Source of the DNA: CAYMNU01 sp964391885
GTDB lineage: Archaea > Altiarchaeota > Altiarchaeia > JAFGQM01
Assembly: GCA_964391885.1 (NCBI GenBank)
Contig: CAYMNU010000035.1
Span: forward strand, 1 to 33,903
Length of the DNA: 33,903 nt
Direction of reading: 5' to 3'
This document shows positions 23,351-30,863 of this stretch, one piece after another (the first letter of the stretch is position 1; every line of letters starts with the position of its first letter). A model generated the notes under the pieces. It saw nothing but the letters and a program-made list of their open reading frames with translations. It was not told the origin of the DNA and made no database searches. The position numbers and the translations under genes are program-made.

Positions 23351-24664
23351 ATGGACAAGATATTTAGTATAGGTCTGATGGTAGTTATGCTAGCGTCTAT
23401 CGCAAGCGCTGCAAGCATTATAGAGACTAATGTGAATGATGTCATAATATACCCCCAGTCCACCTCGCTAATAAAAGAATCGGGAACAGAGAGCCAAGGC
23501 AGTGAGTTCAGTGCTGGAATTAATAGAGGGGCATATGCCGATTCAATAAGGGTCTCGGGAGCCCTTGAAATGTCAGTATCCTCAGAGCCTATGGTCTATC
23601 CGCGCACACTCATTGAAAGCCCCATAAGGCAGTTGCTCATCCAAGTTTTAAATAAAACCGTGAAGATTGGAGATATGGAAGGGACGCTCTCCTGGATAGG
23701 TGAAAGCTGGATAGGGCTGGCTGGAGAGAAGTTCATTGCAGTCCCCATAAACAGCGTAATATCCATAGAGTCTGTTGAGCCGTTAGAAAAGCCGGAAGTT
23801 GGGGAGTCGCCGGAAGCCAGGACTAATGTCAGCTGGAGAAGTGGAGGCGGCAGGAATGTGGAAATAAGCTACCTGTCCGGCGGCCTGTCATGGTCGCCCG
23901 TGTACTTCCTCGACGCTGGCGAAACAAGCTCTCGCTTTGAGTTCTGGGCCAGGGTAAATAATAACTTTGAGCCTTTGGAGGCAAGGGTTAGGTTGTTGGG
24001 AGGCGACATAAACATACGGGGAGGGTCTGCAAGCAATACAAGATATATGACAGACACCCAGATGGACATGGCATATGCATCCGAGGCAATCGGCGACTAT
24101 TATGATTCTGCACCGACAGTCTCGACATCAGGAGAATATGAGATATACGATTTGGGCAGGAAGAGTCTTGAGATGGGAGAATCGAGGCTCATATCCATAT
24201 TCGCAGGACCTGTGACACCAGAAAAGCATTATGTATGGAATACGCGTTCGGGAGACAAAGTAGAAAGGATATATGAGGTTGAGAACAGCGGGAAGACCTG
24301 GGTCCGCGGAACGGTAAAGGTTTATGAGCACGGTATGCTTGTTGGCGAAGATAGTATAGACTGGACGCCTAAAGGTAGAAATGCCAAAATAACAATAGGG
24401 AAGGCCCCGGACATAGAGGTATCAAAGAGGACGTCAACCGTTTCCATCGGCTACAAGCGCTCTTCAACCTCGACCCTCCGCCTGAAAAATTACAAAGCTG
24501 AAGAGGTAACGGTCCAGCTGACGGATTATCTGCCTAGTAACATAGATGCAGGGACATTTAAGCCCAGCCATGACTTCGAGCAGCTGCCGGGCAATATGAT
24601 AGTCCTGAACCTTACTTTGGGCGCGGGCGCCAGTGAGGAGATTGTGTATAGTTATACTACATAA
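23351..24664 (+). CDS. Exported DUF4139-like protein
   Basis: Protein of 437 residues. The signal peptide MDKIFSIGLMVVMLASIASA has a clear AxA end. The body resembles DUF4139 proteins: the SYLSGGLSWSPVYFLD stretch (matching the family's Y-x-V-x-x-x-x-W-x-P-x-Y core), then ARVRLLGGDINI, SRLISIFAGPVTPEKHYVW, YEVENSGKTWVRGTVKVYEHG and a beta-rich C-terminus ending in GASEEIVYSYTT. Its role is unknown; relatives are called mucoidy-inhibitor-like. The frame is open back to 23198 inside the IS element, but the ATG at 23351 starts the signal peptide. Its native TATA box seems to lie on the other side of the IS. Confidence 0.8.
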   Translation: MDKIFSIGLMVVMLASIASAASIIETNVNDVIIYPQSTSLIKESGTESQGSEFSAGINRGAYADSIRVSGALEMSVSSEPMVYPRTLIESPIRQLLIQVLNKTVKIGDMEGTLSWIGESWIGLAGEKFIAVPINSVISIESVEPLEKPEVGESPEARTNVSWRSGGGRNVEISYLSGGLSWSPVYFLDAGETSSRFEFWARVNNNFEPLEARVRLLGGDINIRGGSASNTRYMTDTQMDMAYASEAIGDYYDSAPTVSTSGEYEIYDLGRKSLEMGESRLISIFAGPVTPEKHYVWNTRSGDKVERIYEVENSGKTWVRGTVKVYEHGMLVGEDSIDWTPKGRNAKITIGKAPDIEVSKRTSTVSIGYKRSSTSTLRLKNYKAEEVTVQLTDYLPSNIDAGTFKPSHDFEQLPGNMIVLNLTLGAGASEEIVYSYTT

Positions 24665-24698
24665 TCTTCGTTTTACTTCTTATTTTCGCTAATTAGCC

Positions 24699-25145
24699 AT
24701 GGCAAGAAAGCCTAGAATCAAGCGCATGGAAGTTCTAGTGCATCCACATTGCAGCTCTGCGGGAATGCATCATGATGCCTCTTGGAGAAGATCCATAGAT
24801 GAACTCGCCAAAGATCCGCATGCAGGAATGGTAATCTTCATTAGCATGAGAAATTCGGGTGAAGAACAACAAAAAATTTTTGAAAGAAGAAAGGCACTTG
24901 CGAAATATGCTAAAAATGCTTTGAATGATAGAGTCATTATCACATCAAGCCCAAAAAAGATAGAGAGTATCATGAGAGGCAGGGGTATTGAGACTGCAGG
25001 GGAATTAAGGATGACTGCGTATGGGATGTATGGGGGAAATGAGTCTCTATGCGTCTCAAGGTATGGGAAGGCTGCGAGAGATGTTCTAAAGGCCTCTAAG
25101 TTCGATATCGATGAAGGCAGAAGCGTCATAAGGAAGCTTAAGTAA
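24699..25145 (+). CDS. Conserved-looking protein of unknown function
   Basis: Unrecognised protein of 148 residues. Basic start (MARKPRIKRMEVLVHPHC), no signal or membrane segment. A predicted alpha/beta layout has strands such as GMVIFISM and RVIITSS and a charged helix (EEQQKIFERRKALAKYAKNAL). His and Cys residues near the start (HPHCSSAGMHHD) could bind metal. A T-rich stretch (24665-24690), which could end the upstream transcript, precedes it. It lies 36 bp before the DNA ligase in the same direction, so co-expression is possible, although the ligase has its own TATA-like box. Confidence 0.6.
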   Translation: MARKPRIKRMEVLVHPHCSSAGMHHDASWRRSIDELAKDPHAGMVIFISMRNSGEEQQKIFERRKALAKYAKNALNDRVIITSSPKKIESIMRGRGIETAGELRMTAYGMYGGNESLCVSRYGKAARDVLKASKFDIDEGRSVIRKLK

Positions 25146-25150
25146 TAATC

Positions 25151-25159
25151 ATTTATATT
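25151..25159 (+). promoter_or_regulatory. TATA-like box of the DNA ligase gene
   Basis: TTTATATTG is centred about 27 bp before the ATG at 25182. It predicts a leaderless mRNA and supports that ATG over the TTG at 25158, which would itself lie in the box. Confidence 0.5.
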
Positions 25160-25181
25160 GTTTCAAATATATATCCTTAAC

Positions 25182-26915
25182 ATGGAGTTCTCGAAAGTAG
25201 CGGAAACATTCCAGAAGCTCGAGGCGACGCAATCCCGCCTTGAAATGACCGACCTCCTGGTCGAGCTGTTCAAGCAGGCCCCTAAAGACGAGATCGATAA
25301 GTTAGCCTATCTCTGCCTTGGGAGCTTCCATGCCGAGTATGAGGATGTGGTGCTCGGCATAGGCGACAAGACCATGGTGCAGGCGATAGCCATGGCAGCG
25401 CATCGTTTGCCTAAGGATGTTGAAAGGAAGTTTAAGGAAGTTGGCGACTTGGGTTTGGCGGCCGAGGAGATGATAGGCTCCGGCAAGGGGGTTTCCCTCG
25501 CCGCTTTTGCAGGTACCGTGCACGGGGCGGTTACGCTACAGGAACTCTTTTCCTCGTTGAATAGGATTGCATCGGCATCCGGCTCGAAATCCCAGGACCT
25601 GAAAACCAAGACGCTTGCAGGCTTGCTTAGTAAGGCAAAGCCCGTTGAAGCGAAATATATAGTCAGAATCGCACTGGAGACTATGAGATTAGGTACTGGT
25701 GGGATGACCCTGCTCGATGCCCTGGCGACCGTGTATGCTGACAAGAAGAAGAGGCCGTTGATTGAGAATGCGTATAATATCAGCAGCGATATAGGCTTGG
25801 TAGCCCGTGAGCTTGCCGAGCATGGCCTTGCAGGTGTGGAGAAGATAAAACCAACCGTAGGCAGGCCTATAAAGATGATGGCTGCGCAGCGCGTGCAGAG
25901 ATTGGAAGAGATTCCTGAGAAAATGGAACGATTCGCCGTGGAGGAAAAGTATGACGGCGAGCGGATGCAGATACACAAAGACGGCGATTCAGTGAAGATT
26001 TTCTCACGCAGGCTGGATGAGATAACTGAGCAGTATCCAGATATTGTCAAATGTGTTAGGGAGAACGTCAATGCGAAGACTGCGATAATGGAGGGCGAAG
26101 CCGTTGCGGTACATGGAGAGAAGCTACAGAAATTCCAGGTGCTTATGCAGAGGAAAAGGAAATATGATATTGAAAGATACGTCAAGAAAATTCCTGTAAG
26201 GCTCTTCCTCTTTGACCTGCTTTATGTTGACGGTGAAGACATCATGGTGAAGGGTTACGCTGCACGAAGGTCAATGCTGGAATCTGTAGTCAATGAAAAA
26301 AAAGACATCACATTCGCAAACCGCATTGTATCCAAGGATCTAAGGCAAATAAAGCATTTCTTCGACGACGGCCTGAAGCGTGGAACTGAAGGCATAATGG
26401 CAAAAAACCTTGCAGACGATGCTATTTACAGGGCCGGTGCTCGGGAATGGATGTGGATAAAATGGAAAAAGGATTATCTTGAGGGTCTTGTAGATACCTT
26501 TGACCTTGTGCTTATCGGCGCTATTTACGGGACTGGGAAACGAGCCGGGAAATACGGCACCCTGCTTGCAGCCACATATAATGCTAATACCGATATGTTT
26601 GAGAGCTTCTGCAAGATAGGCACTGGCTTCACCGATGAAGACCTGGACGGAATGCGTGAGAAGTTTTCCCTATTGGTTTCCAAAAACAAACCTGCACGCG
26701 TGCTGAGCGAGCTAAAGCCGGACATATGGTTTGAGCCGGGTATTGTCATGGAGGTTTCAGGAGCGGAGATAACCGAAAGCCCTGCGCACAGCTGCGGGAA
26801 GGGGGAATTGGGCAAGGGCCTTTCTCTAAGATTTCCGCGCTTCAAACAATACAGGGAGAAAAAGCCCGAAGATGCTACAAGCACGGACGAGGTACTCCAA
26901 CTGTTCGGTAAATGA
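25182..26915 (+). CDS. lig: ATP-dependent DNA ligase
   Basis: Replicative/repair ligase of the archaeal-eukaryotic type, 577 residues. The N-terminal DNA-binding domain spans about 1-225. The adenylation domain has the nucleotidyl-lysine at Lys256 in EEKYDGERMQIH, then FSRRLDEIT, IMEGEAVAV, LFLFDLLYVDGEDIM, GTEGIMAKNL and WMWIKWKKDYLEG. The C-terminal OB domain carries LIGAIYGTGKRAGKYGTLL and ends with SLRFPRFKQYREKK, the usual motif VI region. All catalytic motifs are intact. Confidence 0.96.
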   Translation: MEFSKVAETFQKLEATQSRLEMTDLLVELFKQAPKDEIDKLAYLCLGSFHAEYEDVVLGIGDKTMVQAIAMAAHRLPKDVERKFKEVGDLGLAAEEMIGSGKGVSLAAFAGTVHGAVTLQELFSSLNRIASASGSKSQDLKTKTLAGLLSKAKPVEAKYIVRIALETMRLGTGGMTLLDALATVYADKKKRPLIENAYNISSDIGLVARELAEHGLAGVEKIKPTVGRPIKMMAAQRVQRLEEIPEKMERFAVEEKYDGERMQIHKDGDSVKIFSRRLDEITEQYPDIVKCVRENVNAKTAIMEGEAVAVHGEKLQKFQVLMQRKRKYDIERYVKKIPVRLFLFDLLYVDGEDIMVKGYAARRSMLESVVNEKKDITFANRIVSKDLRQIKHFFDDGLKRGTEGIMAKNLADDAIYRAGAREWMWIKWKKDYLEGLVDTFDLVLIGAIYGTGKRAGKYGTLLAATYNANTDMFESFCKIGTGFTDEDLDGMREKFSLLVSKNKPARVLSELKPDIWFEPGIVMEVSGAEITESPAHSCGKGELGKGLSLRFPRFKQYREKKPEDATSTDEVLQLFGK

Positions 26916-26946
26916 TTTTTGCTATCAATAGTATAAATTAAACACA

Positions 26947-27543
26947 ATGGACAACGAAGATAAGGCTATACTAGAAGATATGGATTCAATCATTCAAGAA
27001 TCTGCAGGAAAAAATGCTAAGAGCGACAGGATTGCCATGGAAATCCTCGAGCTGGCCATTAAGCTGGAGAAACTCACAAAAAGCCATTATGTACGCATAG
27101 CCGGGAAGGTTGTCAATCCCTTGGGCAAAAGCGTCTTTGAATATCTGGCTGAAGAGACAGGTAATGAGCTAAAGGCCCTTGAAACACAACGCTCTGCGCT
27201 CGAAAAGGATAAAAAATGGCTCGCTAAGGAGGATGTAAAGCCATTGAGGAGTGTCTGCCCGGTGGTATTGCCTAATGAAGCCAAGAGCGGGATTCTTCCC
27301 AAAACATCCGATGTGCAGAGCGACGAGAGCGATTTGGATGCCCTGAAACTGGCGATTGATGTCAAGAAGAGACTAGTTTTATTTTACTGTAAGGCTGGCT
27401 CAAAGCTGAAAGACAGCTATGGTAAAAGGATGTTCGCAGAGCTTGTAGAAGCATCTGAAAGGCATCTCAATGAGCTGGAAGTCCAGTTCGCCTGGCTGGA
27501 TAGAACCGGATTCTGGTATGACCCTGGTATGATGACAGATTAG
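26947..27543 (+). CDS. Rubrerythrin/ferritin-like helical protein with incomplete metal site
   Basis: All-helical protein of 198 residues with two similar halves. In each a long helix (AMEILELAIKLEKLTKSHYV; LDALKLAIDVKKRLVLFYCK) is followed by K-S/R-x-F-x-x-L and a second helix (YLAEETGNELKALE; LVEASERHLNELE). This is the layout of rubrerythrin-like four-helix bundles, and the closing RTGFWYD is also seen in that group. The ExxH ligand pairs are not intact: the first reads ExxN, and in the second the Glu is replaced by Ser (SERH). A canonical di-iron centre is therefore unlikely. No rubredoxin domain is present. Its stop directly abuts the convergent gene. Confidence 0.6.
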   Translation: MDNEDKAILEDMDSIIQESAGKNAKSDRIAMEILELAIKLEKLTKSHYVRIAGKVVNPLGKSVFEYLAEETGNELKALETQRSALEKDKKWLAKEDVKPLRSVCPVVLPNEAKSGILPKTSDVQSDESDLDALKLAIDVKKRLVLFYCKAGSKLKDSYGKRMFAELVEASERHLNELEVQFAWLDRTGFWYDPGMMTD

Positions 27544-28089
27544 TCATTTGACTATTTTCTGTATCTCTTTGAATTCGCTTGTGCCCGCATTATTCAAAAG
27601 TTGGAAGATTAGCATCTCGCTTGAGACGCGATAAACTCCCGACTGGGCCATTCGCTCGGTAGCGATTTTCTTGTCGGACCCTTTCCTCGAGGAGATGGCG
27701 TCTTCCACCAAAAAGACCTCGTAACCCTCGGCAATTCCATCCAACGCAGTTTGAAGAATACAGACATGCGCCTCGATGCCGCAAACGGCAAGCTGCTTTT
27801 TGCCAAGCTTCTTGATGCTTTCTTTGAATGCCTCGTTGCGGAAGCAGGAGAACTCGGTTTTCTCGAGGGGTTTGTCCTTAAAGAACATGTTGAGCTCAAA
27901 TACTGTAGAACCGAGGCCCTTCGGGTATTGTTCGGTGTGCATCATGGGCAAACCCATGGTTTCAAAAGACCTGATAAGCTTAGAGCAGTTTCCAATTACC
28001 CTATCGAACTCGAAGATTGCCGGGCGGAAGCCCTCCTGGACGTCAATAACTAAAAGAAGTATGTTATCTTTTTCTGGGATTCCGTTCAT
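27544..28089 (-). CDS. Isochorismatase-like cysteine hydrolase
   Basis: Amidohydrolase of 181 residues. The catalytic triad of the family is visible: Asp16 (LLVIDVQEGF), Lys77 (LEKTEFSCF) and Cys110 (CGIEAHVCILQTALD), with the usual cis-peptide region before the cysteine. Relatives hydrolyse nicotinamide, ureidoacrylate or N-carbamoyl compounds; closest in look are YcaC-like proteins of unknown substrate. It starts one base after the htpX stop and so belongs to the lemA-htpX transcription unit. Confidence 0.88.
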   Translation of the reverse strand: MNGIPEKDNILLLVIDVQEGFRPAIFEFDRVIGNCSKLIRSFETMGLPMMHTEQYPKGLGSTVFELNMFFKDKPLEKTEFSCFRNEAFKESIKKLGKKQLAVCGIEAHVCILQTALDGIAEGYEVFLVEDAISSRKGSDKKIATERMAQSGVYRVSSEMLIFQLLNNAGTSEFKEIQKIVK

Positions 28090-28090
28090 C

Positions 28091-28981
28091 TTACATCGCC
28101 CTCAGCTTTGCAATCCTCTGGTCAATAGGCGGGTGCGTGGCAAATACTCCGCTGAAGAAGGTCTTCTTGGGGTCGGATATAAAAAGGTGGGATACCGCAT
28201 CAGTGGTCTTCATCTTGCCTGTATTATGGTTCTTTATCTTCTCAAGGGCGTTTGCTAATCCCGGAGGGTATCGCGTGAGCTTTGCCCCCGTCGCGTCAGC
28301 AAGGTATTCCCTCTTTCGGGAAATAGAAAGCTGAGTGAGCTTGACGACGATTGGAGCTACTATCGCAAGCACTATGCCGATTATCATTATCCAGCCTGCG
28401 CCGTCGTTCTTCCGACCGCCTCCTGAAAACCACATGCTCCTTAATAGTACATGGCTTAGTATCGCCACAAGGCCGACGAAAACAGCTATTAGTGTGAAAA
28501 ATCGTATGTCATAGTTGCCTATGTGGCTCATCTCGTGTGCAATTACACCCTCGAGCTCCTGCCTGTCGAGAAGGTCGAGCGCGCCCTGCGTGACTGCGAT
28601 TGATGCATGTTTTGGGTCGCGTCCTGTCGCAAATGCGTTTATATCCTTATTGGGTATGACATAGGCCTTCGGTGCCGGAATTCCTGCTGCAAGCGCCAGA
28701 CCCTCCACCGTGTTAAGCAGGTATGCATGCGCTGTTGGATCCGCAGGCTTTGCCCCCGTAGATTTCAAAACCACCTTGTCGCCGTACTTATAAGAAAACA
28801 AGGCATTGGCGACTATTATTATACCAAATACCAAGAGGATTATAAGAACCAACTCCGGCATAAAAATCTCTGAGAACGCATAGGCTATCGCAAGGAGGAA
28901 TGCCATTATTACAACTATGAGCAATATGGAATCCCGCTTGTTCTTGCCTATCTCCGTGTAGAAGCTAGTCCTCTTGGCCAT
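28091..28981 (-). CDS. htpX: Membrane zinc metalloprotease HtpX (M48)
   Basis: Membrane-protein quality-control protease of 296 residues. Two membrane helices lie near the N-terminus (about 18-36 and 42-61). The zinc motif is HEMSH at 149-153, with the third ligand Glu225 in SRKREYLADATGAKL. Two more hydrophobic stretches lie at about 163-181 and 196-214. Usual substrates are misfolded membrane proteins. It follows lemA by 20 bp, a pairing seen across bacteria and archaea. Confidence 0.95.
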   Translation of the reverse strand: MAKRTSFYTEIGKNKRDSILLIVVIMAFLLAIAYAFSEIFMPELVLIILLVFGIIIVANALFSYKYGDKVVLKSTGAKPADPTAHAYLLNTVEGLALAAGIPAPKAYVIPNKDINAFATGRDPKHASIAVTQGALDLLDRQELEGVIAHEMSHIGNYDIRFFTLIAVFVGLVAILSHVLLRSMWFSGGGRKNDGAGWIMIIGIVLAIVAPIVVKLTQLSISRKREYLADATGAKLTRYPPGLANALEKIKNHNTGKMKTTDAVSHLFISDPKKTFFSGVFATHPPIDQRIAKLRAM

Positions 28982-29001
28982 TTAGAGAGCTGCAGTCGAA
29001 G

Positions 29002-29562
29002 CTAGTGCAGGTCATCGAACTTGACCTTTGGGAGAGCCTTGTCCGACTCCGCTATCTCAAAGAACTGCTCGTTCTTCCTGCCGCCTGCGAACCACCTTCC
29101 AGGTATCATCTGGATTGTGTTGTTGTACTCAAGAACTGCGTCATTGTAGAACTGCCTTGCGTAGGCAATCTTGCTCTCTATGCCGTCAAGCTGTTCCTGT
29201 AGTAGCTTGAAGTTCTGGCTGGCCTTGAGATCAGGGTAAGCCTCAGCGACGGCGAATACTGTCTTGAGTGCGTCCGTAAGCATGTTGTTTGCCTGGGCCT
29301 TGCCTTCGACGGTTTTTGCGCCGACGAGGGCGCTCCTGGCCTTCGTGACGTTCTCCAGCACACCCTTCTCATACTTGGCGTAGCCCCTGACAGTCTCTAT
29401 CAGGTTGGGCACGAGGTCTGCCCTCTTCTTCAGCTGCACGTCTATCTGCGACCAGGCATTCTTTACCCGGTTATAGGTGCCGATTATCTTGTTCTTGTAG
29501 TACACGACTATGCCCACTGCCATAAGGGCAATAATCACCAAAAGTATTATCCATACGATCAT
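29002..29562 (-). CDS. lemA: LemA family membrane protein
   Basis: Protein of 186 residues with one N-terminal membrane helix (about 3-24) and an outside or inside helical bundle. The family core is NRVKNAWSQIDVQLKKRADL followed by VPNLIETVRGYAKYEKGVLE, then AEAYPDLKASQNFKLLQEQL, YNDAVLEYNNTIQMIPGRWF and a C-terminal FFEIAESDKALPKVKF. Function is poorly known; it is regularly paired with HtpX, as here. Confidence 0.95.
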   Translation of the reverse strand: MIVWIILLVIIALMAVGIVVYYKNKIIGTYNRVKNAWSQIDVQLKKRADLVPNLIETVRGYAKYEKGVLENVTKARSALVGAKTVEGKAQANNMLTDALKTVFAVAEAYPDLKASQNFKLLQEQLDGIESKIAYARQFYNDAVLEYNNTIQMIPGRWFAGGRKNEQFFEIAESDKALPKVKFDDLH

Positions 29563-29581
29563 TTTGAGAGTGTTTTAACCG

Positions 29582-29590
29582 GATATATTA
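29582..29590 (-). promoter_or_regulatory. TATA-like box of lemA-htpX operon
   Basis: Minus-strand TAATATATCC is centred about 24 bp before the lemA ATG (29562), so the operon mRNA is probably leaderless. Confidence 0.5.
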
Positions 29591-29622
29591 GAGGTCATAA
29601 GATAAAAAGCTATATTTTTGCT

Positions 29623-29958
29623 TCATCCGTAGAGCAACGCGCCTATGGTGACTATGGAATTTACGAAAAGCCAAAGGGAATAGGCGACAATTATCGGCTT
29701 TTCTTTGTGCACTAGCCCATACAGAAGCCAGAATACGTTGAAAAATGCAAAAGAGCCCCAGGTCAATGGTGAAACTCCTGATGCATTCTTCATGACCCAA
29801 ATGTTGTGGATTTGAGGGAGAGTCATCAAAGGTCCCATGACACCAGCTACAAGAACTATATTATCGAGTGTGCGGACGCTTAGCTTATAGTGGGGATAGG
29901 GGTCTCGTAAAAGACGTACCCTTCTCCTTATATTCAAATGCTGCAGCGGGGAATGCAT
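29623..29958 (-). CDS. SemiSWEET/PQ-loop small transporter
   Basis: Three-helix membrane protein of 111 residues resembling SemiSWEET sugar transporters, which work as dimers. Helix 1 carries the PQ motif (GVMGPLMTLPQIHNIWVMKN), followed by ASGVSPLTWGSFAFFNVFWL with the conserved Ser-Pro/Trp and Asn, and helix 3 IVAYSLWLFVNSIVTIGALL. About 32 basic residues precede helix 1, longer than usual (family length about 90); no later in-frame ATG exists, so this extension seems real. Sugar specificity cannot be told. Confidence 0.85.
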   Translation of the reverse strand: MHSPLQHLNIRRRVRLLRDPYPHYKLSVRTLDNIVLVAGVMGPLMTLPQIHNIWVMKNASGVSPLTWGSFAFFNVFWLLYGLVHKEKPIIVAYSLWLFVNSIVTIGALLYG

Positions 29959-29975
29959 GATGAAGTATAGGGGGA

Positions 29976-29985
29976 GTATAAAAAG
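29976..29985 (-). promoter_or_regulatory. TATA-like box of the SemiSWEET gene
   Basis: Minus-strand CTTTTTATAC is centred about 22 bp before the ATG at 29958. It supports that start and the long N-terminus. Confidence 0.45.
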
Positions 29986-30021
29986 AAGTTTTCATGATTT
30001 TTAATATTTGGAATTGGGAAT

Positions 30022-30038
30022 CTATATACATATTTAAG
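30022..30038 (+). promoter_or_regulatory. TATA-like boxes of the phosphatase-like gene
   Basis: CTATATAC (30022-30029) and TATTTAAG (30031-30038) are followed 20-25 bp later by the ATG at 30059, which fits a leaderless mRNA. The region is shared with the divergent SemiSWEET gene. Confidence 0.5.
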
Positions 30039-30058
30039 TTTTGGGTTATTAAATAGTT

Positions 30059-30589
30059 ATGAAACCGCCCCATACAAGATATAAGCCAGAAGCTGTCAAT
30101 AGGCATGTTACCACGGTGCCGATGCTAGGCACTCGGAGATTTGGACATGAAGAGTACGATTTGGGTGAATACCCACTAAGGATAGTAATGGCGAGGCCTA
30201 AGGAAATAGTAGCACTCAGGGATATAAGAGGGAAGGTCCCCAACTGGGATTATATGGAGGGCTTGCTCAGAAGATTGGGTGTAGAGCAAATACACATAAT
30301 GCCCATAAAAGATAATAAGATATTCACCGAGGAAGGTAGCTCTGCACTTGCAACGGCTTCAGAGATACTAGAAAGGAATGTGAGATCCGGGAGAGATGTC
30401 GCCCTCACTTGTAACCAGGGCCATAGAAGAACCAAAGGCGCTTTATACCTCTTGCATAGGAGGATGGGAGCCAGCCATGATGAAGGCCTGAGAGAGATTT
30501 GGCATCCGGAACTTGGACACCCCTTTAATGGTATTGAACAAAAGAATCTGAGAAGGCTTTTCGAAGAGCACATGAAGATGAAACGCTGA
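30059..30589 (+). CDS. Cys-based (CX5R) protein phosphatase-like protein
   Basis: Protein of 176 residues. The C-terminal half holds a P-loop of the tyrosine/dual-specificity phosphatase type: Cys118-NQGHR-Arg124-Thr (VALTCNQGHRRTKGALYLLH), preceded by a helix and a basic stretch and followed by a helix that starts with the GALYLL turn, as in PTP-like folds. The usual general-acid Asp cannot be placed with certainty; Asp64 (PNWDYMEGLL) or Asp85 are candidates. The N-terminal 45 residues are basic and unrecognised. The substrate could be phosphoprotein, nucleotide or RNA 5' end. Its stop codon (CGC TGA GGC) lies inside the first unit of the repeat array that follows. Confidence 0.65.
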   Translation: MKPPHTRYKPEAVNRHVTTVPMLGTRRFGHEEYDLGEYPLRIVMARPKEIVALRDIRGKVPNWDYMEGLLRRLGVEQIHIMPIKDNKIFTEEGSSALATASEILERNVRSGRDVALTCNQGHRRTKGALYLLHRRMGASHDEGLREIWHPELGHPFNGIEQKNLRRLFEEHMKMKR

Positions 30590-30863
30590 GGCTGGGCGAC
30601 AATGTGAAAGCTGCTGGGCATATGATCATTGTCGCATGCCTCAACGCGAGCTAAGTTAAGAGAGATAAGAACGCTGAGGCTGGGATGGCAAGATGGATAC
30701 ACACTTCGTGCTTATTACCTTGCCAGACGCCTCAACGCCGAGCTTAAGCTAAGAGAAGTAAAGGCGCTGAGGCTGGGATTTGCAGCGAAGCTGCAAAGAC
30801 GCCTCAGCTGGTTTGCAGTAAGGTTGAACGCTGAGGCTGGGATTTGAGGTCTCCTGTCCTCAG
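30582..30863 (+). repeat. Array of hairpin-forming repeats with conserved outer and variable inner stems
   Basis: The motif AACGCTGAGGCTGGG occurs at 30582-30596, 30670-30684, 30827-30841, and with a changed first base or two at 30763-30777. In units 1 and 2 it is followed by GCCTCAACGC (30638-30647, 30729-30738), in unit 3 by GCCTCAGC (30801-30808), and in unit 4 by CCTCAG (30858-30863), which pair with GCTGAGGC. Inside, perfect stems differ in sequence: CGACAATG/CATTGTCG, TGGCAAG/CTTGCCA, TTTGCAGC/GCTGCAAA. Linkers after units 1 and 2 are alike (GAGCT-AAG-TTAAGAGA and GAGCTTAAGCTAAGAGA). Pairing kept while sequence changes argues for selected structure. A 72-codon frame (30629-30847) crosses it but looks secondary. 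Confidence 0.75.

Noticed and set aside
25307..26185. 292-codon minus-strand ORF opposite the DNA ligase
   Set aside because: Antisense shadow of a clearly conserved enzyme gene.
30629..30847. 72-codon ORF across the hairpin array
   Set aside because: Its protein repeat simply follows the DNA repeat, it lacks a TATA box or ribosome-binding site, and the compensating stem changes point to structure, not coding.
30582..30863. CRISPR array
   Set aside because: Repeats are only about 15 nt, the spacing is uneven, and the intervening sequences are self-complementary, unlike unique spacers.
30582..30863. Integron attC sites
   Set aside because: Paired arms exist, but the core GTTRRRY/RYYYAAC boxes do not fit (GCTGAGGC and GCCTCAAC), no gene cassette lies between units and no integrase is present.
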